The notes beneath the pieces were generated by a model that was not told the origin of the DNA, did no database searches, and saw only the letters and a program-made list of their open reading frames with translations. The position numbers and the translations under genes were made by a program. DNA of 64,000 nt from Blastocystis sp. Blastoise (Eukaryota > Sar > Bigyra > Opalinata > Blastocystidae), in the NCBI GenBank assembly GCA_039096225.1, contig JBBPEB010000023.1:186001-250000 (forward strand). Reading direction: 5' to 3'. Within the stretch, counting starts at the first letter, position 1. Every line of letters starts with the position of its first letter. Shown here in pieces: positions 1 through 16,265 of this stretch.

Positions 1-1336
1 ATTGGCACTCTCCAACTATATGAAATAAAAGAAAAACATACTATGAAAATACATGTTAAGAAAAGTAACAATAAAATAAAGATCATATGACTCATTTGAT
101 CAGGTTTTCATATATATATCTTATTTTATTGATCGAATACGTTTAGAATAGAGCAGATTATTCAAATAAAACACATCCAAATTAAAGTTTGCCTTTTTTT
201 TTTGTTTTTTATTATTGGAGAAGCGTGGAACAATCGTGGAGTCTTTTTCTTTCAAAGTCTTTTCTTTCATAAACATGTGTTTTGATGAATCAATTTAATT
301 CATGGATACTCTAGAATATCATAAACAAACGTCTATTCATTTGAACTGCATTAATGAAGTAACATTTTGATTGTTTGTAATTATTATTCTTTTTAAATCA
401 AATGTTAATCAGTTTAATACTCATGATTTGAATATGAAGTTTCCCGAAATTATCATTTTTAAATAAGAATTGCAAAATTATATTGATTTAACAATCATAA
501 ATGTGTTCAAGTGTAAAGATTCTTTTTCTTATTATAACAATTTCAGTCAATTTACTATATTTATATGAATACTGATATTTTCATTTGCAAGAGAGTATTA
601 TTCAGGTTGTTCCATAGCAAAATGTTGTTTTTTACCCTAGAAAAAAGAAGATTCTTTATATTATTATAAGGATGGTATTTCCTAAAGAATAGCAATTGTT
701 TCTAAGCATAATAACTATTCAAAAAAAGATATAATGTGTTGTTTCAGTTATAATATGTTGAATAGAATTTCTAATCTTCTTCTTGGTTTCTACAATCTTT
801 ATTTCATAAAATGATAAAACTATTTCAAAATAATACTTTATGAAAACAAAAGGAAATAGAAAAAAAATAAAATCTCTTCACAAAAACTATGTTTTCTTTC
901 ATTGAATTTGTTTTTTTTTTTAAGTTATGTTGTTCTTCATTTAGTATGCATTTGTTATTTAAAGAAAGACTCAGAAAAGAAAATTGATTTTCTAATAATT
1001 CACTGGTAGTTAAAGATTTATATACTATTTAATATCAATGGGTATTCATACATATATATATTCATGTATATAATCAATTTGATAAAATGGATTCACGTTT
1101 GTGGAAGAAGAGAAACAAATAAAAAAAAAGAAGAAAAATAGGAAGACACAATTTCATTGGTTGTTGACAGCAGACTTCGAATTAGCCAATAAGATCGGTT
1201 AAGATAAAACTGGATATTCCCATGAAAAATGGGATCACACGAAACAACACGAAAGCCCTTTGTTTGTCATGGCACAGTTATAAGAAAACTTTTGTTTTCA
1301 TATTGAATGTGAAATTCTAATTATCTTATTGAAATT
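1..1336. other. AT-rich intergenic region, upstream of Tom40
   Basis: I see no credible exon here: all frames are broken and there is no conserved peptide. It is presumably 5' flank of the Tom40 gene. Around 1156-1187 there is an ATTGG and a CCAAT on the same strand, resembling CCAAT-box elements, in a less AT-rich patch. Their function is not demonstrated. Confidence 0.5.
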
Positions 1337-2630
1337 ATGGATTTGAAAAAGAATCAAATACCAGATCTTCAAAAGGTTGTATCAAATCCTGTTAAACCAG
1401 GTGTTTACTCAGAGATGTGGAGTGATATTGTTCAAATCACTACTGGTGAAGATCCTTCTTCTATTATTCAAACTAAAGTTAACATACCTTATAAAGGAAT
1501 TTCTTATACACTAAGTTTAGGTCGTTCACAAGAAGATATTTTAGTTGGAACAAATATTAAATATCAAAATACTAATTTTTTAGGAGAGATTCAAGTTGAT
1601 AAAGACCAATCGATAAGTATACAAACATATTCAGAATTAAGTAAACAAGTTCTTGCCACATTAGGGTTTACTGTATATATTATTATTATTATTTTATTAT
1701 TATGTTTTTTATTATATTTATTATTATGTTTATTATTTTATTATTATTATTATATTATTATGTTTATTATGTTATTATTATTATTATATTATTATGTTTA
1801 TTATTATATATAGCATTCTTTAGAAAATAAGATTATTAATTATAATGTTGGTATTCAATATTCAAATAAAAACTGTGGCATGCAATTAATGGTATATATT
1901 TTGTTTTAATAATATATATTTATATTATTATTATTTATTATATATAATATATTTATTATAGATTAATAACACACAAGGATTATCAGCTACTTATTTACAA
2001 ACATTAACTAATTCTTTACATGTGGGATCCGAAGTATGGTATGATTGCTTTCATCATAATGATATATTCTTTTCTACTGCTATTCGCTATACGAATCCTA
2101 TTGCTACATTTATTATGGCTTATACATCAAGTTATTTACTCTGTCTTCATTATTTACAAGCTATTACTGATAATTTACATGTTGCTGCAAATGCAAATAT
2201 ATCACTTGCTTTTAATCCAGTGAAGATTGATGTATATTATATATTTATCATATTTATTATTTATTATATTTTTTATTTATATCATATTTATTATTTATAT
2301 CATATTTATTATTTATATACTATTTATTCTATTTATATCTATTTATTCTATTTATATCTATTTATTCTATTTATATCTATTTATTAGTGTTCTTCTTCAA
2401 TTGGAGCATTATTTATTCATCCCCAAAGTGGAATCAAATTATTGTATATAATTATAGTATTATTAATAATATATATATATATATATATATATTATATTAT
2501 AGAACTAATGTAAATTTGAATGGAGTATTAAAAGCTTCTTTAAGTAAATCTATTTCTAAAGATGTCGATCTCTCTTTAATGGCATCGGTTAATCCATTTA
2601 ATGATAAATTACAAGCTTTGTAAATATATA

Positions 2631-2699
<69 letters not shown>

Positions 2700-2821
2700 A
2701 TAGGTTTAAAATTCATTACGGTTCGCAAGAGAAAAAGAAAGTATCTGTATCACCTCTCTATTCAAACCATATTAATAATAATAAACAATTCAAAGATTTT
2801 ACTCATCTATTTACTAATTAA
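1337..2821 (+). CDS. TOM40: Tom40, mitochondrial outer-membrane import channel
   Basis: Beta-barrel pore of the TOM complex that passes preproteins through the outer membrane of mitochondria or related organelles. Six exons: 1337-1672, 1814-1891, 1962-2231, 2388-2443, 2503-2619 and 2704-2821. They sum to 975 nt (324 residues), in the normal range for the family. Recognition rests on several points. An N-terminal NPVKPGVYSE stretch matches the Tom40 'NPGTFE' segment. A central SATYLQTLTNSLHVG strand pair matches the animal 'AHYLQSIT' region. The order of amphipathic strands agrees, and a final FKIHYGSQ strand sits where the sorting signal of Tom40/VDAC barrels lies. VDAC (same fold) is the alternative, but the YLQ-T segment favours Tom40. 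Exon 1 starts at the first ATG after a long non-coding stretch. Introns contain (ATT)n and (TTTA)n runs. It agrees with the organelle-targeted fusion at 27205. Confidence 0.85.
2634..2697. repeat. (ATT)n microsatellite in Tom40 intron 5
   Basis: About 21 uninterrupted ATT units lie inside the intron 2620-2703, leaving only a few bases for the splice signals. Confidence 0.9.
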
Positions 2822-3696
2822 AATTATTTATTAACAATATATATATATTTTTTATTTTATATTAATTAATTGTCCTTCTATTACATATATTTATTGTACT
2901 CTAATTGTTTTACTCTTTTGATATATATATATATATATATATTTTTGTTATTTGCATATTTTTATCAGTGTCTATTTTCCTTTTATTGTTCATTTTTGTA
3001 TTTATTGTTCTTGTATATCCTTTTATACCTTTTGATACATATTTTTTTGTTGCTATTGTTTTTATTTTATTTATTATTGCTTATATGTTCGCTTTAATTT
3101 GTAAAAGTTTCAAATGTTTTTTTTTTTGGTTTGTTTTCGTTGAATATTATATTCTATCATTAAATAACTTTTATTTTATTTGAATATGACTATCCTATAA
3201 AAATTAATATATAAAAAATCTTGTATATTTTTTTAAATCTAAAAAAATCAATCACGAATCATACAATTTTCATTATTAACACATGCAAATTAGAGTATCC
3301 TATCTCATCATAAATTAAAAATCTAATAAAGCTACAAAATATATAGCAAAAGTCTTTATCTATCTAATAAAAAAAAATTTTAAAACATAACATAAAATAC
3401 AAATCTAGAATAAACTGTAGAAAAGTGATTATTTATAAAAATCACAGAGAGATTGAGAAATATTCTTGAAAATTCACGATTTATAAAAGGAGAAGGATTT
3501 GTGTTTCTATTCAAAAATAGAGAAATGCTTGTGATTGGCAACAGGAAACAAAAAGTTCTCTAATTTCTTCAGTATAAATCTTCAAATATCCACGGGAATC
3601 CTTGAGATTTTTTAAGGTAATGGTATTTCAAATCCTACTTTTTTTATTAAATAGTTATCAACGTTATTTAGTATAGTTCTCTATCATTTCCTTTCA
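2822..3696. other. AT-rich intergenic region
   Basis: Short open frames here are low-complexity (Tyr/Leu/Phe from TA and TTT runs) and have no family resemblance. The last 200 bases are the 5' flank of the next gene, with an ATTGG at 3534. Confidence 0.5.
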
Positions 3697-5162
<1,466 letters not shown>

Positions 5163-5675
5163 AAATAATCATATAAAGAATTATAAATACTTATAATTCT
5201 CATTCTTCTTATATATATATTATTTCTTATCATATTGATATAAATAATACATTCTTTTTATTTTTGTTCAGTATTTTATTATAAGTTAAACATTTATATA
5301 TACATAATTATAACATTTTTAAATAAATTACAAAACTAAGTAATAAAAAATAATAAATTAAAAAAAATATGAAATGCAACAAAAAGGAAAAACAATCAAA
5401 AGAGAAAAATGTTTAAATGAAAAAAATAATAATAGAATTGATATATTATCAACATAATATGAATATACAAATAAATATATTATAGATTGAGAAATCATAC
5501 ACTATAAGACATTTTTGACCTTTTAACAAATATGATTGGCTATCTATGATTATTAGTCCAATCAATTTGTTTAAAATGACAAAACTGTCCGTAGTGATAT
5601 ATAATAAAAACAAAATTCTGTGTTTAGAATTAAAAATACATAAAATTATAATACAAGAGTATATATATTTTCTTT
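5163..5675. other. Intergenic region between convergent genes
   Basis: The 3' ends of the 3697 gene (plus) and the 5676 gene (minus) face each other here. The stretch is AT-rich and no exon is visible. Confidence 0.5.
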
Positions 5676-8008
5676 TTATTGAAGTACTTTTCGATTTAAA
5701 ACAACTTGATTTCCAGTTTCATCTTCTTCAACTTCAACTTCTTCAATTTCATCAAAATCACTATCTTTCATATTAACAGGAGTTTTAGGAACAGAAGGAA
5801 GAGAAGCAGCTAAAGAAAAACCATTTAGAATAGAATTAGTAGTAGTATTAGTATTATTAGTAGTAGTATTATTATTTGAAATAATGTCATTATGAATAAC
5901 AGGAGTACGTTCTTCACGAATAAAATTTGATTCGAATAATTGTTTATTATTATTATTATTATTTAATTGAGATACAATTGTAGAAGGAAGAGAAGGAGAA
6001 GAAGAAGTAGAAGCTGTAGAATTTATAGTATTTTTATTTTGTGATATAGATACTGAATGATCTTTTTGATTTGTTGTTACAGGAATATTATTCATTTGTG
6101 TTCTAAGAAGAGGAGGAGGAGAAGGAGAACTATGTACTGAATTAATATCTATATCAATCGGCATAAATGTATTTGCTATTGATGTATTTAATGAATTCGA
6201 TTGCTTTATATTATTAGTAGTTTTATTAGTATTATTAGTATTAGTAGTAGTAGTTTTATTAGTATTAGTATTATTATTATTAGTAGTAGTAGTGGAATAG
6301 AGAGAATGAGAAAGAGGAACTGACTCAAAAGGATTTTGAGATATAGATGAATGAAGAGAAGAAAGAGTATTCATGTTTTTATTCATATTTGTATTATTAT
6401 TGACATTACTCATATTATTATTTATATTCATATTATTATTCACATTATTCATATTATTATTTATATTCATATTATTATTCATATTATAATTATAGGATTG
6501 TGTATATTCAGAAGGTAATTTAGGTTCATGATTTAATAAATTACTTTCTGATATATTATATTTCATTTCTAAAAGAGATTGAGGAGTAGGTTGAGATATA
6601 GAAGTGGAAACTGAAGTGGAAACTGAAGGAACACTATCTTCAGCATAAGAAGGAAATAGAGTTGATGACGAAGGCTTCATCGATGGAATAGAATCATTTG
6701 TTACTAACGGTTGAACATGAAGAGGGATATAATTAGTTGTTGAAGTTGTTTGTGTATTTCTATTTATATTCATATTATTATTATTATACATATTTGAATT
6801 CATATTATTATTTATAGTTTGATTTGATAAATATGAATTAGTATCAAGAGAAATATTCTTATTCATTATACTATTAGTATTACTATTAGATACTATAGTT
6901 TGTTCTGAAGGAACAGAAGATATTGATTGGCTAGTATTCAATGACGCAGGTAGCGTATTAGGGGATGGTAACGGCTTTGGTATTGTAGAAGGAAGATTTG
7001 TAGCAACATTCACTATTGGTTCTTGATAAGGTGTTTGATTGGCCAATTGAAGAGGGATCTGTGAGGGATCTGAAAGTGTAGTATTAATATTAGTATTATT
7101 AGTAGTATTAGTATTAGTAGTAGTACTAATATGAGTAGAAGAAGGAGGAGTAGTAGGAACAGCAGGAGTAGAAGAAGGCATAGATCCTATATATAGATAT
7201 ATATAGATATATATAGATATATATATATATACCTGGTAGTTGCATACCTCCAAAGAATGGCATATAATAAATAGGATTCTATATATATATTATTATTATT
7301 ATTATTATTAACATAATAATAATATATAAATATATACAGGAATAGAAATAAGTGCGTCACAAGTACAATGGAAATGTGTACAACCAATAGTATATAACTA
7401 ATATATATATATATATATATATTATTATTATTATTATTATATATATAAAATATTTCCTTTACAATTTGGGCATACCATTAAAGCTTTATATATATATAAT
7501 ATATATAATATATTTAATAAATACCTTTATTACAAGGAAGAATAAAATTTTCAAAATTAAATTTATTAATAGCACCACAAGATCCACAAGATACTTGAGG
7601 AACGCCTAATGGAAAAAGAATTCGAGATTTGCACATTCCACAAACAGCTAGATATCCTTCTGAGGCCATTGTATGTGGATTTAGTTGTGGATTTTGAATG
7701 GTATTAGGAACTTGTTGAGGTTGTATATTATTCGAGTTAACATCATAGAGTTGTTTGGATGGTTCCTTTTCTTTATGTGGTTGACATTGTTCTAATGTTC
7801 TTGGTGAAGGAGGTAATGGCATTGGATTATTTCCAAAAGGTTGATCAAGAAGAGGTCTGGTGTCGTCTTTCGTAGAGAATTTCTCTTTCATATTAGTAAA
7901 AGTTTTTCTAAGTGAACTAGAAAAAGATTGATTGTTGTTTGTTTGAGGAACTTCTGTTGGACTCTGATACATAGCATTCGCTTGGGAAGACAATAAAGGT
8001 GTATTCAT
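5676..8008 (-). CDS. Asn/Ser/Thr-rich protein with LSD1-type zinc fingers
   Basis: Five exons on the minus strand: 8008-7525, about 7476-7440, 7397-7338, 7278-7233 and 7186-5676, giving roughly 710 residues. The first 110 residues are disordered. Then comes an LSD1-type zinc finger: CGMC, 14 residues containing the family's hydrophobic-Pro-x-Gly core (LFPLGVP), then CGSC. A second, similar unit follows (CPNC, then GCTHFHCTC), split by an intron without a clear GT donor. LSD1-type fingers occur in plant cell-death regulators and at the N-terminus of type I metacaspases, where they bind zinc and protein partners. No caspase domain follows here. The C-terminal 500 residues are low-complexity (Asn, Ser, Thr, with NMNINNN-type repeats) and end in an acidic patch (EEVEVEEDE). 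Probably a regulatory or adaptor protein; the specific role is not known. Confidence 0.65.
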
Positions 8009-9022
8009 TATTGAACTATTTTAAAGAATAAAGTGACATAAAATAAATACTCGAAACAAAATAGGATTAAATGAACAAAACGTATACTCTAAAAAAAGTC
8101 AGTTGTTTCGAGTTTCTTAGAAGTTCGTTTCTCTGTATCCAATTGAATAATATTCGTGATTATTTTCAATTTTCTTAGGGAAATAATGTATTTATTCACG
8201 ATACTGTGAATGTGTGTTTTTAAGAAGACAAAATAGATTCTTTTATTATCTCATGTTTTGTCAGGTTTAGAATTCAAATTGTATTCAAGCTACATATCAA
8301 ATTATGTTTTTCTTATGTGTTTCATTATTGCCTCAAAGAATATCATGAGTACTTGATATCTAAAGGTTATTTCTCTGAAAACTAATTATTCTTGACACGA
8401 CATTTATTTTTTTTAATGTCTATAGAGAATAGATTTATATTGATGTTTTGTTAGAAGAAATCCAGATCATCAAGATTTGAGATATGTCATATTTAATGGC
8501 AACAAACGTTTTCATATTCAATATATATGCTCATCCAAATATGTCTGTTATTAAACAATAATCGGATTTGTCAAAAAAATGTAAAATTTGCGTGTTATAC
8601 ATACTCAAACCAAAACTATTTGTTCTTCTTTTCTATTATTGCGTAATCTTTACAAGATTAATATCAATATATAGAGAGAGAGAACAAAGATACGTACAAC
8701 GAACATATATAAATATATATACCAGCAATAATAAGTATAAATAAATAAAAACAAAAAATTTAAAAAAGTCAGTTTGACTGAAATATACTGAAAAATAAGA
8801 TTGAGGCACTGAATACGGCTGAAAAGACGTCATAAAACTTTCAGAATGATTCATTTCTTCTATTTTAATATGCTCATGAATAGAACTTAAAAAGAACAAA
8901 TGGAAAACCTATTTATTTTTTGTATCGTTTTTTCGAACTTAGAAAAGGTATTTATTTTTAATATTTAGTTTTAAGAAATATATTTTAGATCTAGAATACA
9001 TTGATCTATAAAGTTTTTAATT
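8009..9022. other. Divergent intergenic region (shared upstream region)
   Basis: It lies between the starts of the minus-strand zinc-finger gene and the plus-strand gene at 9023, so it should hold both promoters. I could not identify a convincing element. The frames inside are short and low-complexity. Confidence 0.45.
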
Positions 9023-10342
<1,320 letters not shown>

Positions 10343-10773
10343 ATAATCATATGAATCAATTATTTATTTATTTTTATATATTTGGGGATCTATTTTTTTA
10401 TTTTATATATATATAATCTATATTAAAAAGCCTTACTTTTCTTTTTTTTATTATTTTCATTGTTTTCTATCTCTTTTTATGATATAAACTCTTTATTTTA
10501 TTCGTTTTGCTTATCTTCTTTGTATAAAAATATTTTGCTTTTAACTGTTTTTTCATATAACTACAAATTCGATTTTCTTCATCTTTTAATTATACAAATA
10601 GAAAAATGTGTTCTAAATATATTTTTTTTTCTCTTAGCATGTTAGAATTAGGGTTCCCTATTTAACATATCACTTTTTCAATATTAAGAAACTATAAAAT
10701 AGAACAAATCAAAGCCATCATCGTATAGTATTATAATAAAAACACTAGATTTGATAGCTATATGTTTCATGTA
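10343..10773. other. Intergenic region between convergent genes
   Basis: T-rich and then A-rich sequence between two facing 3' ends. No exon is visible. Confidence 0.5.
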
Positions 10774-11025
10774 TCATCTGCTTTTGATATCACTTATTCG
10801 TATTCCTTTAGAATAAACTATGAGAGCATAATTAACCAAAATACAACAATAAAAGAGAAAAGAACAGAGAAACATAGAAAACAAAAAAATAAACATGAAA
10901 TAATCAATAGATCCTCTAAGAATTGAATAATAATCGAGGGGAGTCGATAATTCCGAGAGGGTTCTCCATTTTTTATAATTCAATAATAACCAGATAAATG
11001 CTGATAAATGCTTGGTATACCTGTA
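10774..11025 (-). CDS. Hypothetical small membrane protein, 5' end unresolved
   Basis: An open frame on the minus strand ends at TGA (10774-10776). It reads through NYKKWRTLSELSTPLDYYS, a strong hydrophobic segment (FMFIFLFSMFLCSFLFYCC) and a short polar tail (GIRISDIKSR). The composition is not that of random AT-rich DNA. It has no ATG upstream of the hydrophobic part: the frame stays open back to about 11025, where a TTTACAG acceptor-like site lies, so a small first exon probably sits further upstream towards 11096. The start is therefore uncertain. No family is recognised. It is divergent from the gene at 11097, 70-120 bases away. Confidence 0.4.
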   Translation of the reverse strand, partial: YRYTKHLSAFIWLLLNYKKWRTLSELSTPLDYYSILRGSIDYFMFIFLFSMFLCSFLFYCCILVNYALIVYSKGIRISDIKSR

Positions 11026-11096
11026 AAGTCATTTTTTAATGATTCATTCTTTATAATTGATTTATCAACTCTAGAGCATCTTATTCAAGGTTTACC

Positions 11097-13229
11097 ATGA
11101 CGGACAATCAATCTGTATTAACTGTATTAGATAAGAGAGAATTAATTGTTCCTTGTCTTGATAAAAAGCAATTGAACAGCATTGCTCATGTCGTTGATAA
11201 ATATAAACATATTCTTGGTTATCAATGGACTCCAGATGCTAAAAGAATTGTTAAAAGAACTGACTATGATGTGAAAGAAACTACTTTTTTAACTACAATC
11301 GCATGTATTACTCCTATGATATTCATTAAATGGCTTACTTTATGGAAACGTGTAGGTCTTAGTGTTGGTATGTTTATAATTAGCATTATTTTTTTTAATA
11401 TTTCATGAATATATTTTAATGCATATATATATCTTTAATCTAATTATATAAAATAGGTGCTGGTATTCCAATTGGTTATTTAATAGGTCAACATGATCGT
11501 AAACGTGGTTTAACAAATTTATGTGATTCAACAGATCAAGAAATTGGTAGAAAACTTCGTGAAAGGTATATAGAGGCGTTATTATATTTATTATTGTATT
11601 TTTTATGCTTATATTATTTTTTATTTTTTTATTTTTTTATTTTTTATGATTCTTTTTTATGATTATTTTTATTATTTATTATGATAATATTTATTATATA
11701 TAGTATATTTTTAAAAGGCCATGATAGTGTAGCAAGTCGTTATTTAATTGCTAGAGGATATGGTGGACTGTATATATATATAATAATAAATAGTAATAAT
11801 AATATTATTTTTATTATTATTATATTCAATAATGATAATAATCCTAAGTTTATCCTAATAATAATATAGTTCTTACCCTGCAAGTCAAGGTAATATTAAT
11901 CATGTAACAATAACTGATGATTATGAACGTAGTGGAAAAGCTTATACAAAGTTAGTATATGTAGAAGGTGAATTAGAAGATGTAGTAGGTATATTAAATC
12001 ACATAACAGTAAGAGATATGCGATCTTTTGGATTAAAAGGTCATTTAACAGGAGTAGAAGGAACTATTATTCCTTGGAATAAACATTATAAAGCTACTAT
12101 TAAAGTACATTCAGTACCTAAGAAAGCAAATCAAAAGGAAATTAAAAATATACAAAAAGAAGAAGAAATTAAAAATAAAGAGAATAATAGAGGTATTGAA
12201 AATCAAATGGAATCTTTTTTTATTTCTAGAAAGGATGAAAATGATCTGATTCAAGCTGAAATTGAACGTATAAAAAAAGAAGTTTTAAAATCTACTATAG
12301 AAGAAGTTACTGCTAAAGAACTAAAAGACATTCATCAACGTGTTGTAGACAAAACTTATGGAAAGAAAAATATATATAATCAAATAAAGAAATCCATTAA
12401 TCATCAGCCTACAAAAGAAGAAATTGAACAAGCAGAGCAAATTGGTATATATATAGAGTTATATTTTATACATTCTTTCTTGTTTTTTAATAGGAATTAT
12501 ATTCTAATTTTTTTTTTTTTTTTGTTATTTTTTTTTTATAATTATTGTTTTTTTATAATTCTTTTTTTTTTTTTAAGAATATATATATATATTCATGATA
12601 TTATAAATTGCTCTTGAAAAAGGTTATGCATATAATAAGAATGCAATGATTCAGAAGGATTCAGACCCTATTCAGCGTGATTTATCCAAAAATACATTAA
12701 CTACTGCAACACTTGAAAGAGAAATCGAAGAAAAAGAAGAAGAAGAAGAGTATTTATGTTTATTATTATTATTATTATTATTATCTGAAATATTATCTTT
12801 ATTATTATTATCTTTATTATTATTAATAACGTTATTAACACAAATTATTATTATAGAGAAGATTTCGATTATTTATATGAAGATCTTATTGGTACTATTG
12901 TTCCTCCTGAGACAGAAATACATACTAAACAAGAAGATCCTGAGTTTTTTGATCCTATATTTGAGGATGTATTAGGTACTCCTCTTCCTCCTTCTTCTCC
13001 TCTTACTGAAGATAATGTCGATACTTCCGATTATTATTCTTGGAAAGATAATGAAGAAGAACATTCTAAAATTAATACTAATACGGTTTCTATTGAAGGT
13101 CACCAACAACAACACTTTGAAGGATTACCGAAGATGACGCATGCGATGTCAGAATCCAACTTCCAATCAAATAGCAATGAACGTAATAATAATCTCTCTA
13201 GTATCAATAATAAAGTATTAAAAGAATAA
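11097..13229 (+). CDS. Unknown protein with two-helix membrane anchor and acidic tail
   Basis: Six exons: 11097-11367, 11457-11565, 11704-11769, 11870-12444, 12623-12749 and 12857-13229, summing exactly to 1521 nt (506 residues). The N-terminal 75 residues are soluble. Then a pair of hydrophobic segments (TTIACITPMIFIKW; VGLSVGAGIPIGYLIG) forms a likely hairpin with a Gly-rich second helix. A folded-looking middle domain follows (KGHDSVASRYLIARGYGGL; GELEDVVGILNHITVRDM; LTGVEGTIIPWN). The rest is a charged, partly coiled-coil Lys/Glu region (12120-12430), a poly-Glu patch and a disordered acidic tail. For exon 5 I used the AG at 12621-12622, which gives the only frame-consistent join. No family is recognised; an organelle or ER membrane protein is possible. 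Confidence 0.6.
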
Positions 13230-14309
13230 AGAATTATTCTATATCTCTTATCCTATATGTAGTTATTTCATATCTATATATATACACATTTTTCTATTCT
13301 TTTCTTTTTTATTATATATTTTTATATCTTACTATTTCTCTCTATAATCTCTTTTCATATATATTTTATTATTCTTATCGTTTTATCTCTTCTTATTTTA
13401 TTCATCGTTGAAGACACGTAATTTTTATCCCAACTACTTTTATTACTAATAATTATTTATATACTCTTTTTAATATACTTATTCTTTCATATAATTATTC
13501 TTTCTATAATTATTCTTTCTATAATTATTCATTCATATAATTATTCTTTCATATCTACTTTTTTCATTATAACTGTCCATTATGATATTCTCAATTAATT
13601 CTTGTTTGTTTGTATAACTCACCTTTTTTATATACTTTTTTCTACAGTTTCATTTTTTTTTTTACTAAAAAACTTCCATTTTCAACCTATGATATACTCA
13701 TTCAAAATATTTAAATTACTTATATACATAATCTATGACTACAATATCTTTTTTTTATATTCAAAAAACTATAAAAAAACAAAATTTTATAAAAAAATTA
13801 CAAAAAAAAATGAATACCCTTTGTCTTTATGTGTCCGTGAATTGAACTTTATAAAATCATCTTTTTCATAGAATTCTATGTAAATTATATATAAATTATA
13901 TATAACTAAGGGTCATATCAACAAAATGTTCAAATAATACTTCTAGAAAAGTTGTTTCCCTTATAATATATAATCCTTTTATTTTGAATGCCAGTAATAA
14001 TTGAATATTTCTCAATTATATATATACCTAAAAAAACATAACAGAATATGTGTTCTTTCTGCCTCCACAAAATGAAATTCTTGAACATTCATGGTAATTT
14101 ATTGAAATGAAAGACAGCGATCGATTGGTTTATAGACTTATAGTAAATAATGAATGGTTGGTTTTATTTTCTAGAAATATAATTCGTTCACATTGAAACC
14201 ATCAAATGATTTATGGTTATAAAAAAGTAACCGATTTCCAGAAAAAGCCCATTTCAAGAAAAAAGATTCCACGATTATTGCTCTTATTTTTTATTATCAT
14301 TAGAAGAAC
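13230..14309. other. AT-rich intergenic region
   Basis: It holds T-rich runs and a short tandem of TATAATTATTCTTTC-like units near 13480-13550. An 89-codon open frame at 13602-13871 has no protein-like features. The 5' flank of the next gene has ATTGG near 14133. Confidence 0.5.
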
Positions 14310-15327
14310 ATGGGAAATTGCATAAGTAACAATAACTCTGAAGATATCACATTCATATTCGATGATGGTACGAGATATATGATATCGAAAGAAACACTTG
14401 AACATAATCCTAATTGTCTACTTACAGAATTATATACAAGTCATAGAAACCTTACTCCTGAAGGTTATATTAAGATTAGGCATCAGAATTTCAAGTTTAG
14501 TATTATCAAAGAGATTCTTGAAGGAAAGTATTCTTTATTTAGTCGATTAAATACCAAAGATCTATGTACGTTTCAAAAAGAACTTTCTTATTATAATATG
14601 GATGATATGGATATATGGAATAAGAATAAGAAATATGTTTCTATCAAATCATTATTATTATCTCTTGCAGATTGTGGTTGTTTATTCTTAAAATCAAATT
14701 CAAATACTAATATTTCTGTAAAAGAATCATTTGCAATGGAATCTATTACATTCGATGTTTCAGGTATGTTTTTTTATTTATTATTTTTTTATTTTTTTTT
14801 TATTTATTTTTTTTTTTATTTATTTTTTTTTATTTATTTTTTTATATTTATTTTTTTATATAATTATTTATATTTATTTGTATAATTATTTATATTTATT
14901 TATATAATTATTTATATATTAGATGTCAAAGATATTGATAATGTCATAAAATTGTTGAACAAGTCCTTTACAAACCAGCAAATAGATAATATTGAATCCT
15001 ATGTTGAAGAACGTATATATTATGTTTATTATGTTTATGATGTTTATTATTATTATAGCAAAATTAGAAGATACAGCACCATTTCGACTTTTTTCCCATG
15101 TTTATATAATGAATCTATTCAATCTAAAATCAATTTTTTTACAAAGTATGTTATTATATTTATTATTATATTTTTTATATTTTTATTATATGTTATTATA
15201 TTTATTATTATAAAGATTATAAATGTTTATATCTATATAGATCATTATGATAATTCTATTGGTATTAATTATATTAACAAGGCACTTTCTCAACGAATTA
15301 ATCCTAATATTATATCTCTATCCATAT

Positions 15328-15366
<39 letters not shown>

Positions 15367-15514
15367 TTATTATTATTATTATTATACATTAGGTGAATCA
15401 TTTTCCTCGCGGGATATTACAGATTTCTGTAAAGTAATTCAACTGGGATGTTTACCCAAATTAGAACGATTAGAATTATCTGGTATATATATATATATAT
15501 TATTATTATTATTA

Positions 15515-15557
<43 letters not shown>

Positions 15558-16217
15558 AAGATATACTTCTCCTGAGATCGCTCAATGTGTAATAAATACC
15601 ATTCGATCACGTGCCTTGAAACAACTGACATATCTATCATTTGAAGGTATATACTAATATTATTATTATTATATATTATATATATAGAGAATCAGTTACC
15701 CTCTATATATATTGAGGATTTCTTCTCTTGTTTATATGATGATTGCTGCCCTTTACTTCAAGAACTCATTCTCTCTAGTATATATTATATATTATACTAT
15801 TATTAGTATATATTATTTTATATTATTATATATTATTTTATATTATTTTATATTATTATATATTATTTTATATTATTATATATTATTATATATTATTTTA
15901 TATTATTTTATATTATTTTATATTATTTTATATTATTTTATATTCCCGTGATTATTTATAGATAATGAAATTAAATATCATGCTATGGTGAAATTCTTTA
16001 ATTGTTGTAAAGAACAAAAATTCCCGCGATTAAAACGATTAGAATTAGCTAGTATGTTTTATATAATTATATATTATTATCTTTATAATATTCTATATTC
16101 CTCTTGATTGTATAGGTTGTCAATTATCTCCTGATTGTTTTGTATGTTTACTTAATATATTAAAACAACAGTATCTCTCGAACCTCGAAGATCTTGATAT
16201 TGCTTGTATATATATAC

Positions 16218-16265
<48 letters not shown>

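Noticed and set aside
12445-12622. Noncanonical acceptor (TTG) in the 11097 gene
   Set aside because: Using the AG at 12621-12622 keeps the frame with ordinary splice sites and the total length is an exact number of codons.
13602-13871. 89-codon open frame
   Set aside because: Phe/Lys/Tyr-rich reading of T- and A-runs, without protein-like features.
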